Below, piece by piece: positions 1 through 8,252 of a stretch of 64,000 nt of DNA. Made by a program: the position numbers and the translations under genes. Below the pieces are notes generated by a model that saw nothing but the letters and a program-made list of their open reading frames with translations, was not told the origin of the DNA and made no database searches. Every line of letters begins with the position of its first letter. Positions within the stretch are counted from its first letter, which is position 1. Where the stretch lies: the NCBI GenBank assembly GCA_963757395.1, contig CAVWRK010000001.1, forward strand, positions 1 to 64,000. The letters run 5' to 3'. This DNA is from DATAOG01 sp963757395 (GTDB lineage Bacteria > Pseudomonadota > Alphaproteobacteria > Geminicoccales > Geminicoccaceae).

Positions 1-160
1 GACCGAGACCCATAAGCCCACTCGAGGCTTTGCCGCCGGCCGTCTCGATGCGCTTCAGGCTCTGCTCGCCGCTCTGGCCGACCGTGACCAGCTCGGCCTT
101 GACCTGGCCGCCGCCCTCGACCGCGAGGCGGATGGCGTAGGTCTGCGTGCGTCGGGCCAT
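1..160 (-). CDS. Phage tail tape measure protein, N-terminus (partial)
   Basis: From the ATG at 158-160 an open frame of 53 codons runs off the left edge of the window. It begins MARRTQTYAIRLAVEGGG and continues with a GQVKAEL..GQSGEQSLKRIE pattern, which is how tape measure proteins of alphaproteobacterial siphophages start. The tape measure sets tail length and lies downstream of the tail assembly chaperone, as it would here on the minus strand. The call rests on this short N-terminus and on position after the tail genes at 657-3405. Whether the rest of the gene is intact cannot be seen. Confidence 0.6.
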   Translation of the reverse strand, partial: MARRTQTYAIRLAVEGGGQVKAELVTVGQSGEQSLKRIETAGGKASSGLMGLG

Positions 161-217
161 GGTTCAGGCTATTCCTCGACGGGGATCAAAGAGACGCCTG
201 GCACGTGGAGATGCGGA

Positions 218-646
218 ATGACCGCCGCTGCTCGATCCGACCGGCTTGTCGGCGGCTGCCAATGCGGCACGGTTCGCTACGAGATTACGGGTGAGCCGGT
301 GGCGCTGTACGTCTGTCATTGCCGCGAATGCCAGAAACAGTCGGCCTCCGCGTTCGGCATCTCGGTCATCGTCAGACGCAGGAACTTTCGTGTCGCAGAG
401 GGCGAGGTGAAGGTGTGGTCGCGCGGGACGGACAGCGGTGGGACCCTCGCCTGTACGTTCTGCGCTGAGTGCGGCTCGCGTCTATGGCATGAATCCGTAG
501 GCGGAACGGACACGATCAGCGTGAAGGGCGGCTCCCTGGACGAGGCCGTCGATCTGCGGTCCGCGGTCCACATCTGGACGGCGCGCAAGCTGCGCGGCGT
601 GGTCATCCCGGAAGCGGCCGCGCAGTTCCCCGGCGAGCCGGATTGA
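218..646 (+). CDS. GFA-family (CENP-V/GFA) zinc-binding protein
   Basis: A 142-aa protein with the cysteine layout of the glutathione-dependent formaldehyde-activating enzyme family: GGCQCGTVRYE near residue 13, YVCHCRECQKQSASAF near 31-46 and FCAECGSRLW near 81. These cysteines bind two zinc ions in the Gfa fold. Most family members are uncharacterised, so a formaldehyde or glutathione role is only a family-level guess. The gene lies on the opposite strand between two phage tail genes (tape measure at 1-160, tail gene at 657-869). That makes it a candidate moron or insertion rather than a structural gene. Confidence 0.85.
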   Translation: MTAAARSDRLVGGCQCGTVRYEITGEPVALYVCHCRECQKQSASAFGISVIVRRRNFRVAEGEVKVWSRGTDSGGTLACTFCAECGSRLWHESVGGTDTISVKGGSLDEAVDLRSAVHIWTARKLRGVVIPEAAAQFPGEPD

Positions 647-656
647 CTTTGGTAAG

Positions 657-869
657 CTATGCGCCGTCGCTTTGCAGGGCCTCGATCAGCCCGACCTCGG
701 CCGCAGGCAAGCAGCTCCAGAGCACCGCGAGGTCGCAGTCGCGGGCGGCGCCGATCTTCAGCGCTGCGTCCATGTCGATGCCGATCACGTGGCCGCTCGG
801 CGCGAGCCGCAGCTGGCCCTGGCAGGCGATCAGCACATCCCAGGCCTCATGCTCCTGCGGGCTGGTCAA
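657..869 (-). CDS. Small phage tail-module protein
   Basis: A 70-aa acidic protein whose ATG overlaps the stop of the upstream tail assembly chaperone by four bases (ATGA, 866-869), a translational-coupling arrangement. In tail clusters a second short reading frame between chaperone and tape measure is usual (the gpG-gpT position in lambda). I do not recognise a named domain with certainty. Role in tail assembly is inferred from position only. Confidence 0.55.
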   Translation of the reverse strand: MTSPQEHEAWDVLIACQGQLRLAPSGHVIGIDMDAALKIGAARDCDLAVLWSCLPAAEVGLIEALQSDGA

Positions 870-1420
870 GGCGTGCTCGCGGTAGGGGCAGAGCCGTCCG
901 TCGGCTCCGGGCCCGCCTTGGGCACAGGCAAGCTCCTCCTCTTTGCACGCCCGGCAGTAGTCGGGCCCTCCACCCGGCTGGAAGTGCCAGCGGCAGAGGG
1001 CCCGTAGCCGTTTTTTGCGGCGTTGAGGAGCACCTGCCGGAGCGTGAACTCCTGGAAAAACCGCTCGCCGACCGGGTAGAGCTCCATCACCGCGGCGATG
1101 TTCTCGGGCGTCGGCGGCGCCGGTCCGCCTCCAAGCTCGACGCCGGTCCAGCTCGTCACATGCCGGACCGCCAGCTCGCGGATCAGCTGCGCCTGGTAGA
1201 AGCCGTCGCGCTCGCCCTCGGCCGAGAGGTCAGGCAGCCCGTCGAGCTCCAGACCGGCCTCGGTGCGCTCCCGGGCCTGCCGCTCGATTGCCTCAACCGC
1301 CCGCCTGGCTGCCGCTTGGGCCGCGGCCATGCCGGCGGTCGTCAGCGGCTTCACCGTCACCGACAGTCCATAGGGGAGCGCGATCTCGTAGGGCTCAGAG
1401 CGCTGCCCAAGATCGATCAT
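866..1420 (-). CDS. Phage tail assembly chaperone-like protein
   Basis: A 184-aa protein starting MIDLGQRSEPYEIALPYG. It is helical and charged, and sits between the tail tube gene and the short gene preceding the tape measure, the normal place of the tail assembly chaperone (gpG-like) that coats the tape measure during assembly. The family diverges quickly, so the call is mainly from genome order. The last ~35 residues, after about residue 150, are low-complexity and Pro/Ser/Arg-rich and may be degenerate. Confidence 0.55.
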   Translation of the reverse strand: MIDLGQRSEPYEIALPYGLSVTVKPLTTAGMAAAQAAARRAVEAIERQARERTEAGLELDGLPDLSAEGERDGFYQAQLIRELAVRHVTSWTGVELGGGPAPPTPENIAAVMELYPVGERFFQEFTLRQVLLNAAKNGYGPSAAGTSSRVEGPTTAGRAKRRSLPVPKAGPEPTDGSAPTASTP

Positions 1421-1569
1421 GCTTCATCCTTCGTTAACGATGTTCACCGACAAGGCCGCCGAGGGTTGCACGGGGGGCCGGGCGCAGAGCGCGCCCGGCT
1501 CTTGTGCTTTCTGACCCACGAGGGCCTCCAGCCTGGACGGCATCGGCCATCCGAGGCATCTTGGGTTGC

Positions 1570-1935
1570 ATGGGGAGGCCAGCAAAACACGTCTACGAGG
1601 TATCGGGCCCGGACGGTGAGGTCCTGGGTTTGGTGCGGGCGCCGTCGGCGGGCGGAGCGCTGCGGCGGATCAACGAGCTGTGCGGAGTACCCTGCACAGT
1701 GCTGGGTCGGCGGGTGTTCTTCGACGAGCAGCACCAGCGCGATTGCGCCGGGCGATGGCAGGTGCGGAGCGTGCGGCTAGCTGTGAAAGAGCCAAACCTG
1801 ATGACCCGGAACTACGTCCCCGACGGACCGACTGCGGTCTTCATCGCGCCTGTTCCAAGCTGCCCGGCTCTCCGAGCGAGATCACGATCGTCATGCGACC
1901 GTCACATTCATCCACCGATGTCGGGACAAGTCTGA
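1570..1935 (+). CDS. Hypothetical protein, opposite-strand cargo in tail module
   Basis: The ATG at 1570 opens a 121-aa frame starting MGRPAKHVYEVSGPDGEVLG. The first ~76 residues have protein-like composition with balanced charge. The last ~40 (after about residue 80) are Pro/Ser/Arg/Cys-rich and look like read-through of non-coding sequence. No family recognised. It is the only sensible reading of the gap between the tail chaperone and the tail tube and, like the GFA gene, runs against the tail operon. May be degenerate. Confidence 0.35.
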   Translation: MGRPAKHVYEVSGPDGEVLGLVRAPSAGGALRRINELCGVPCTVLGRRVFFDEQHQRDCAGRWQVRSVRLAVKEPNLMTRNYVPDGPTAVFIAPVPSCPALRARSRSSCDRHIHPPMSGQV

Positions 1936-1988
1936 GCGCGGATCTGTGGGTGAGCCTGGTATGTTCCCGCGCACTGACTGCCCGGCAC

Positions 1989-2942
1989 TCATGCGTAGAC
2001 GGTCCCATCGAGATCGTTGGTGAGGGTGACCGTCAGCATGCGGCCAGCGGCGGTGTTTTTGGCCCCGCGGAAGTCGAAGCTCGCCTGCACGCCGCCGGGG
2101 CCCTCGACCGCGAGCTTGGGCTTGGGCAGATAGACCTCGTGCGCCGTAACCACGAGCTTCGCCAGCGCGGAGAGCGTGTAGGCGAACTCGAGGTCGACCG
2201 GGGTGCCGCCGGCCGCAAGGTCGATCAGCGTGGTGTCCGCGAAGCGCACGTCGATCTTGCCGGTGAGCGCCGCGATGGTCGGGTCGGCGCCCTCGATCAG
2301 GCCGTCGTCGCGGATGGTCTCGATCTTCTCCAGGTTGTTGGAATAGGTGACCGAGCCGCCGGTCAGGTTCCCGACCGGTGAGCCCGCCCGCTTGATCGAG
2401 CCCTGAAACTGGCTGACGCGGTTAAAGGTCAGGCTCGTTGGCGTGCCGCCCTGGGTGGTCGCGAAGCGCGTCTCGCCCTGCGCGATGGTGTTGATGGTCG
2501 CGGCCGCAGCGCCCGAGCGGGTGAACTCCAGCGCGATCGAGTTCAGCTTGACGCCGGCATGGACGAAGAACGCCGGCACCTTGGGCATGCCGACCTCGAT
2601 CGAGTAGCTCGGCAGGTCCTCGCCGCCCGAGGCGAACTCGTGGTCGAAGCTGCCGTCGCCGTTGTCGGTCGTGTCGGGATCGCCGAACAGGCCGGTGAGC
2701 CACAGGCCCAGGTAGCGCGGGTCGACCGGCACGATGATGTCGCCATCGTCGGTGATCACGTCCTGCAGTGGCGCCAGCGGGTCCCGCCCCTGGCCGAGCA
2801 CCGGGTCGTCGATCAGGCCCTGCTCGCTGCCGAGGTTGCAGCGGTTGAAGGGCATGCGGATGTAGTTGCCGGTCGCGGCCTGCCCATACGTGGTCTCGCG
2901 CTTCATGAGCAGGTGCGCGCTCGAACCATAGGCTCGCGCCAT
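1989..2942 (-). CDS. Phage tail tube protein
   Basis: A 317-aa protein starting MARAYGSSAHLLMKRETTYG. It fits phage tail tube (major tail) proteins of the Phage_tube_2 type: an N-terminal 'typical setup' segment, then long beta-rich stretches with SYSIEVGMPKVP and LTGGSVTYSNNLEK, and a C-terminal FRGAKNTAAGRMLTVTLTN. It forms the hollow tube through which DNA passes. It lies just downstream of the tail terminator gene (2968-3405), the usual order. It appears complete. Confidence 0.8.
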   Translation of the reverse strand: MARAYGSSAHLLMKRETTYGQAATGNYIRMPFNRCNLGSEQGLIDDPVLGQGRDPLAPLQDVITDDGDIIVPVDPRYLGLWLTGLFGDPDTTDNGDGSFDHEFASGGEDLPSYSIEVGMPKVPAFFVHAGVKLNSIALEFTRSGAAAATINTIAQGETRFATTQGGTPTSLTFNRVSQFQGSIKRAGSPVGNLTGGSVTYSNNLEKIETIRDDGLIEGADPTIAALTGKIDVRFADTTLIDLAAGGTPVDLEFAYTLSALAKLVVTAHEVYLPKPKLAVEGPGGVQASFDFRGAKNTAAGRMLTVTLTNDLDGTVYA

Positions 2943-2967
2943 CGTCGTCTCCTCGAATGTCCGATAG

Positions 2968-3405
2968 TCAGGCGAGGGGTGCGTCGGTCTCGTAGTCCAC
3001 GGTCACGGTGAGCGTCGCGCTCTTGATCGCGGGCGCGCCGGCCACCGCCTCGATCGACGCTTCGGGCCGGCCGTAGCTCACGCCGAACGCGAGGCCGCCG
3101 AGGGTCGGGTCAACATCGAGCGCGGTGCCGATCTGCTGGAGGAGAGCATCGAATGCGGCGTCCCGGACCGCCGCGTCGCCCTCCTCGACGTAAACCTCGA
3201 CCTCGACCGCGTGCTGGTAGTAGGCGCTCCCGAATCCGCCGAGCGCCTGCTCGGGCTCACCTGGATCGCCCTCCCGGAGGATGATCAGCCCGCCAGCTGG
3301 GACCTTCTCTGGCAGCACGCTGTTGCGCTCGACGACCGCGCCCGGGACCGTCTCGAGCAGTGCCTTCATCGCCTCCAGCACCTGCTCGGCCTTGCTCGCC
3401 GGCAT
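2968..3405 (-). CDS. Phage tail terminator / minor tail protein
   Basis: A 145-aa protein. I chose the ATG at 3405 (MPASKAEQVLEAMKALLETV) over upstream in-frame options because it opens with an amphipathic helix and directly follows the preceding gene. The body (LGGFGSAYYQHAVEVEVYVE, then TLTVTVDYETDAPLA at the end) has the alpha/beta pattern of gpU-like tail terminators, which cap the tail tube. Gene order (terminator, tube, chaperone, tape measure) agrees. Assignment is from pattern and order. Confidence 0.6.
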   Translation of the reverse strand: MPASKAEQVLEAMKALLETVPGAVVERNSVLPEKVPAGGLIILREGDPGEPEQALGGFGSAYYQHAVEVEVYVEEGDAAVRDAAFDALLQQIGTALDVDPTLGGLAFGVSYGRPEASIEAVAGAPAIKSATLTVTVDYETDAPLA

Positions 3406-3409
3406 CGCG

Positions 3410-4163
3410 TCACTCCGACCGCAGCTGTTGCTCGATAAGCCCCGGCAGCTGCGCCGACCAGCGCTCGGCGGCGCGCGTGACATCGAGCCGCTTCGGCAGC
3501 TTCACCTGCGGCACGAGCAGAAACATCACGACGGTGGTCGCGCCCTGGCCGCTCTGCCCGGCCCGCCCAGTGGCACGCCGGAAGCCGCGCAGCTGGCCGG
3601 TCTTGCGGCTGACCGAGCCCCGAAGCCCATCCACGACCAGGAGCGACGGCCCACTCTGCCGAGGCACGAACCGAAGCGGCCCGAAGCGGTCGCGGGCGAG
3701 CAATCCGAACGCGCCTCGGAGGTCGGGCCGGTTGGTCTTCTCGCTGAACGCCTCAGGCCGGGTCTTGGCCCAGGCCATGCACTGCCGGGTCAGCTCGGTG
3801 ATGCTGTCGACGAAGATGATGCGTTTCTGCGCGATCAGCTGGACCAGGTCAGGGTAGGTCTTGGCGACATGCTGGTAGTGACCCTGGGAGAAGAAGGCGT
3901 TCGAATTCGGCCGCCGGATCGACGCCGGCGATCAGGCAGGTGATGTCGATGGCATCGAGCCAGCTGCGGATCGGGATGCTGTCGCCCCGCCAGTCCTGGA
4001 CCGACTTCATGCCCGCCTCGAGGTCGACGCACAGGGTCGTGCTCGCGAGCAGGGTTTGGAGCAGCGAGGTCTTGCCGACGCCCGGCGGACCAAAGATCGC
4101 CAGCGTGGTCTTGCTGCTCGCCTCTGCCAGGCGCTGGTCGGCGGTCACGATGCGCAGGGTCAT
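3410..4163 (-). pseudogene. Chimeric phage remnant: ATPase N-terminus fused to tail-completion C-terminus
   Basis: From the ATG at 4163 the frame reads MTLRIVTADQRLAEASSKTT with a Walker A (FGPPGVGKTSLLQ), as in phage nucleotide-binding AAA proteins. Near 3908, in the GAATTCGAACGCC stretch, one base is gained or lost. The protein resumes in the next frame as NSNAFFSQGHYQHVAKTYPD and continues to GAFGLLAR. Near 3690 the ATPase sequence stops and becomes a different protein (FGPLRFVPRQSGPSLLVVDG to VPQVKLPKRLDVTRAAERWS), which resembles the C-terminal half of DUF6441-type phage structural proteins. So a deletion joined an early gene to the tail module, and a frameshift followed. Neither half is complete. 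Confidence 0.75.
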
Positions 4164-4379
4164 GCCGTCCCCATGGTTTTCGTTCTGCTCCACTTGCCGT
4201 CGGGAGGCGGGTAGCCGGGCCCCGGCGCCGTCCATGAGCGAGACGGTCGCGGCTTTCCCCGAGGTCGGGTGTTGTATGACCGCGAAGACCCGGCTCGAGA
4301 TCTGCCAGCATCGTCAGCTGCGAGCTCGTTGCCTCTGCTGAATTACTTACCGAAGCTGATCGCGATTTTTCGGGGTGGG

Positions 4380-4943
4380 TCAGCCGAGATAAGCATCGAG
4401 GCCCGCCTCCCGGGCCCGGCGCTGCAGACGGCCGAGCCCGTCGTAGTAGGAAGACGGGTGAAGCCCGTGCCTGCTGATCGCCTCGGTGATCGAGCCGCTC
4501 ATGAGGATTGCGCAACAACGCTTTAGAGCTGGCGACAGGTAGGTCTTGAACCGGCGGACGTCATGGCGCAGCCCCACCTCGTCCGCCAGATTGCTGGCCG
4601 CGACCCAGCTGCTGGTCTTGACGCCGCCGGTGCGCTCCGCGTCGTCCTTCAACTCATCGAACGCGACCAGCTGGCGCTCGTGCTGCCGCTTGGCAGCGTG
4701 GGCAGCGGCGAAGAAGCCGGCGACCCGGTTGCGGACGAGGCGGTCAATGAAGGTCGGAAGGCTTGCCAGGTCGGGGTCGTAGGTCGGAAGGCGCCGCCAG
4801 AGGTCGGCGGCGAGCTCCTGTTCGTAGTCCTCTGCCGCCATGCCTGGAATCACCTGCTCGCGGGCGAGGCGGTGGGCGTGGACGCGAATGGTGGTGGTCG
4901 CGTAAGGGTGAAGGACGTCGTACTGATTCCTCTGCTGCTCCAT
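4380..4943 (-). CDS. Phage sigma-70-like transcription factor
   Basis: A 187-aa protein from the ATG at 4943 (MEQQRNQYDVLHPYATTTIR). It has a region-2-like helix set (DYEQELAADLWRRLPTYDPD, then LPTFIDRLVRNRVAGFFA) and a C-terminal ALKRCCAILMSGSITEAISR segment resembling region 4 HTH. Such divergent sigma-like proteins are found in alphaproteobacterial prophages and may direct late transcription. It precedes the phage remnant in the same direction with about 215 bp between. Which promoters it would read is unknown. Confidence 0.5.
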   Translation of the reverse strand: MEQQRNQYDVLHPYATTTIRVHAHRLAREQVIPGMAAEDYEQELAADLWRRLPTYDPDLASLPTFIDRLVRNRVAGFFAAAHAAKRQHERQLVAFDELKDDAERTGGVKTSSWVAASNLADEVGLRHDVRRFKTYLSPALKRCCAILMSGSITEAISRHGLHPSSYYDGLGRLQRRAREAGLDAYLG

Positions 4944-5166
4944 GGGTGTCGCCGTCGAACGGGTGACGGGCTCGTGGCCCGAACACCCGCCTCCGCGCGA
5001 CATGTCGCAACCTGAGCGCGGCTGGGCGCCTGGCCGGCCGCTTCAGCAGCACGACTTCCGAAGAAAAAGGCTATGATTTGAGGCGGTTAGGAGCAGGCGC
5101 CAGCGAGACTGCAACCGTCAACTTTTTTGATAGGCGGAATCGCGACATGTCGCAGGCGAGAGACAC

Positions 5167-6232
5167 TTAGCACTCGGGCACGATCACGAACCGAGCCTTG
5201 AAGCCGCGTCTGCCTGGCAGATCCTCGAAGGGCGGGTCGTCGATCGCAAAGAAGACCTTGAAGGTGTCTCGCCAATCGATCCCGCCGCTTCCGCACCGTT
5301 CCGCGACTGACACCTTTGGGCCAATCGACCTCCCCGCGGTCATCCGCGAGATCCCGAAGCAGGTCCCACTGAAGCGTCGGCTCGTCCTTGTTGGCCTTGG
5401 CCATATCCATATGCGTGTAGCTGTAGACCCCGCCCGATCGCCCGCTCACTCGGACCTCCACGTCATGACCGCTGATGAAGCGGATCATGACGTTGTGCCA
5501 GCGGGTGCCCGGCGGCGTCGGGAACCGATGCTTCGGCGTGCCGAATCGAACCTCGCCCAGGACATCACGACGAAAGTCGCCCAGCAGGTCCTCCGCTGCG
5601 CGCAGGAGCTGCCAGCCGGTCGCCGGTTCAACGCTGAGCGCCTCTTCGAGAAACAACAGGCGCGACCTGCCGGCGTGCAGATACTCCACGGTTTGCGGCT
5701 CGATCGCCGTGCGGGTGGGCATCATCACAAGAAAGGGCCTGTCGTAATGACCGCGGAGCCGCACAGCAGCGTGATGCGCTTGGTCGCCGTCGACAGGCAG
5801 GACCAGGGCCATCGCGAACCGGTGCCCCGCGACTGGCTCATACCAGCCGACCTGCCAGGCCGGGCCGGCGAACGACAGCGGTTGCAGCTCGCGCTCGAGG
5901 TCTGGAAGTCGGCACAGGGCATCGGCCAGCTTCTCCAGGTCGAGCTCGTGCACCACGATGTCGTCGAGCGTGAGGTCGATCGTGTTGCATTGGCCTTCCG
6001 GGTCGCCGCACACGGCGACGATCCGGCCGTCCCGGTGGCGCACGACCCACCGTGGGCACCCATCGCCACCGGGGCTGGGACACCACACCCGCTCGACAGT
6101 CGCGCCGGTCGGCCGGAGCAGAGCAGCCAGCCCCGCCCACTCGCCCCCCAGGAGCCTCTGCCACTCAAGCCGGGCCGTCGCCCCGCCAGGAATCGATCGG
6201 AGCGCGACCCATAAGCCCCTACTCCGCTGCAT
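5167..6232 (-). pseudogene. Unrecognised protein, probable C-terminal frameshift; first unit of an unknown gene pair's 3' half
   Basis: The frame starts at 6232, overlapping the end of the upstream gene by 14 bp. It contains a four-cysteine patch (WCPSPGGDGCP ... AVCGDPEGQC, residues ~50-85) that could bind zinc, and then a long alpha/beta region. After KGVSRGTVRKRR, near 5285, the reading becomes implausible. In the next frame it continues well as IDWRDTFKVFFAIDDPPFED and stops at 5167 after FVIVPEC. I infer a one-base frameshift rather than a true 381-aa end. If so, the intact ancestor was about 355 aa. No family recognised. It is co-transcribed with the gene at 6219-7391. Confidence 0.5.
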
Positions 6233-7391
6233 CTTGCTCCGGCTCGCGAGTCGACCTGTACCCGCGACGCGTCAGCCATAGCTGAACCAGGGCGCCGTCA
6301 CTGTCGCGCTCGTACTTGGTGACGTTCGGCCACCGAAGCGCCACCGTCCGCGGCTTCTTGTCCCCCTCGAACCATATGCGGAACACGATCCTGGTCAGGG
6401 TGCCGCTACCGAGAAAGCTGCGCCACCGCTCGCCCAGGGCGGCGAAGACGTCGTTGGCCTTCTTGATATCGATCTCGTTCTCGGTGTTGTTCCACCTCTT
6501 TTGCACCTCGATCAGCTTGACGGCCGCCAGCCCTGGCACGTCACCGCAATACAGCGCTCGTGCCCCATGCTGGACGAGCGGGTCGAACGAGATCTCCCGC
6601 TCCGCAGGAAAATACTCCGGGTCATCGAATACATATTGGCCGATGCAGCGAAGGTAGAGCTTCTCCTGCCACTTGGTCTCAACGTGCAGGCCCAGATCGT
6701 CGGTTTCGGTATCGTACACCAGCACATCATACATCATGGGCCGGTACAACTGCACGCCGGGCTGCCCGCCGCGCTCCATGCTCTCCTCGCGCCTGAACGT
6801 TGCGCCGCGTCGCACGAGAATCCACACCTCACGCCCGTGGTCGAAGATGAACACCCGACTGCCACCACCGCGTTTATAATCTTTGAAGGTCTCGTCGAGG
6901 TCGTCCTCGAGTGCCTTGCGACGCTCGGCGCTCACCTTGGGGAAAGTCCGCGGCTGGTCTCTGATGCCGCCGAAGTAGCAGAAATTCTTCTGCCGAACCG
7001 TGTGGTTCTCGGCGTGGAGGTCCTCGAGCAAGCCGGGCGCCTGGAGCCAGACCTGCACGGCGACATCCGCCGGTGAACTGTTCCCGGTCAAGCTGAGGGT
7101 GATCTTTTGCTGGCTCGCCGCCTCTAACAGCCGGTCCATCTGCAGGTCAGTCGACATCTCGTCGACGAGCACGAGTGGGACGACCATCTCAGTCGGCAGC
7201 CCCTCCTGCGGGAAGTGCAAGAGCTGGCCGAGCTTTTCATAGTCGATCTTGACGTGTTCGGACTGCGGCCACGCAAAGCCGTGCTTCTCCAGATACTCGT
7301 GCATCGGCTGCAAGAAGGACAACAGACGCTCAGGCGCGACCTTTGCGAGAAGACCCGGCTGGGCGATGCGGTTCAGGCGGAGTGTGGGCAT
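6219..7391 (-). CDS. Unrecognised 390-aa protein, partner of 5167-6232
   Basis: I chose the ATG at 7391 (MPTLRLNRIAQPGLLAKVAP). The in-frame extension to 7559 has poor composition. The protein is soluble, with conserved-looking charged/aromatic blocks (HEYLEKHGFAWPQSEHVKID, DLGLHVETKWQEKLYLRCIG, RTVALRWPNVTKYERD) and no transmembrane segment or nucleotide-binding motif. It overlaps the following gene by 14 bp, so the two are translated together. It sits between a prophage remnant and a recombinase module next to TIR/nSTAND genes, so a defence or island role is possible. Nothing in the sequence identifies the activity. Confidence 0.6.
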   Translation of the reverse strand: MPTLRLNRIAQPGLLAKVAPERLLSFLQPMHEYLEKHGFAWPQSEHVKIDYEKLGQLLHFPQEGLPTEMVVPLVLVDEMSTDLQMDRLLEAASQQKITLSLTGNSSPADVAVQVWLQAPGLLEDLHAENHTVRQKNFCYFGGIRDQPRTFPKVSAERRKALEDDLDETFKDYKRGGGSRVFIFDHGREVWILVRRGATFRREESMERGGQPGVQLYRPMMYDVLVYDTETDDLGLHVETKWQEKLYLRCIGQYVFDDPEYFPAEREISFDPLVQHGARALYCGDVPGLAAVKLIEVQKRWNNTENEIDIKKANDVFAALGERWRSFLGSGTLTRIVFRIWFEGDKKPRTVALRWPNVTKYERDSDGALVQLWLTRRGYRSTREPEQDAAE

Positions 7392-7557
7392 CAGCTTGAT
7401 CTCACTGAACGAACGGGCTCGGGGTTTCTCCGTCGCCGGGTGCAAGTTGGACACTACAACGATGTCTGGTTGTGTGACAGGATTATGACAGAACAATGAC
7501 AAAGGAGAACAGACCGCGAACCCGACATTTTGCTGGGCGTGCCGGTAAGTAACCAGC

Positions 7558-7794
7558 ATGTACGATGATCCGGCGTTGATCCATCCAGCGATGGGCTCCC
7601 GCCCGCACCTGAGCCCAACCGACCGCCTCGACGAGGTCGCGCGCCTGCTGGCGCTCGGCTATCTCCGGCTGCGCGCTCGGCGCCAGGCAGAAAAAGTCAA
7701 TGAACCGAACCACTTGAGGGAGTTTGGACTGGACTTCGCGGCCGAGCGAAGCGTGAGTGACACCGACGCCCACGCCGATAGAGAACGCCGATGA
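7558..7794 (+). CDS. Small protein at head of recombinase module
   Basis: A 78-aa protein with the block PTDRLDEVARLLALGYLRLR. Similar short frames precede DUF2924-recombinase modules in Rhodospirillales. Its stop overlaps the DUF2924 start by four bases (ATGA, 7791-7794), so it is translationally coupled. Function unknown. The RLDEVARLLALG helix could be a protein-protein or DNA-binding element. Confidence 0.6.
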   Translation: MYDDPALIHPAMGSRPHLSPTDRLDEVARLLALGYLRLRARRQAEKVNEPNHLREFGLDFAAERSVSDTDAHADRERR

Positions 7795-8252
7795 CCACGA
7801 CCTCGCCGGTCCTGAAGCAGATCGTTGGCCTGCCGAAGCTCAGCCACGCCGAGCTGAAGGCGCTCTGGCGCGAATACTTCGGGGTCGAGCCGCCGGCCTA
7901 CCGCCGTGGGTTCCTCGTCCGCGGCCTTGCTCACCGGCTCCAAGAACTGACCTACGGCGGCTTGAAGCCGGCTTACCGGGCGCGGCTCGATGCGATGATC
8001 GACGGCAAGGAGAAGCCGAACGGCGCCGGCCGGTCCGGACGGCGGCCGCGCCAGGATGTCCACCTGCTCGAAGGCACCAAGCTGCTGCGCGATTGGCGCG
8101 GCGTGACCCACGAGGTCACGGTCATCGACGGCGGCTACGAGCACCAGGGCCGGCGCTACCGGAGCCTGTCGGCGGTCGCGCGAGCGATCACCGGCACTCA
8201 GTGGTCGGGCCCGCTCTTCTTCGGCCTGCGCAAGACCGGGAAGGCGTCATGA
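7791..8252 (+). CDS. DUF2924 domain protein of recombinase module
   Basis: A 153-aa protein with the DUF2924 hallmarks: LSHAELKALWREYFGVEPP, then YRRGFLVRGLAHRLQE, and a C-terminal half containing LLRDWRGVTHEVTVIDGGYE and a YRSLSAVARAITGTQWSG block. The latter is the small 'RAMA-like/SAM-adjacent' motif seen in these proteins. DUF2924 genes are regularly encoded immediately upstream of large serine recombinases. It overlaps the recombinase start by four bases (8249-8252). It is probably an accessory factor for recombination. The biochemical role is not established. Confidence 0.85.
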   Translation: MTTTSPVLKQIVGLPKLSHAELKALWREYFGVEPPAYRRGFLVRGLAHRLQELTYGGLKPAYRARLDAMIDGKEKPNGAGRSGRRPRQDVHLLEGTKLLRDWRGVTHEVTVIDGGYEHQGRRYRSLSAVARAITGTQWSGPLFFGLRKTGKAS

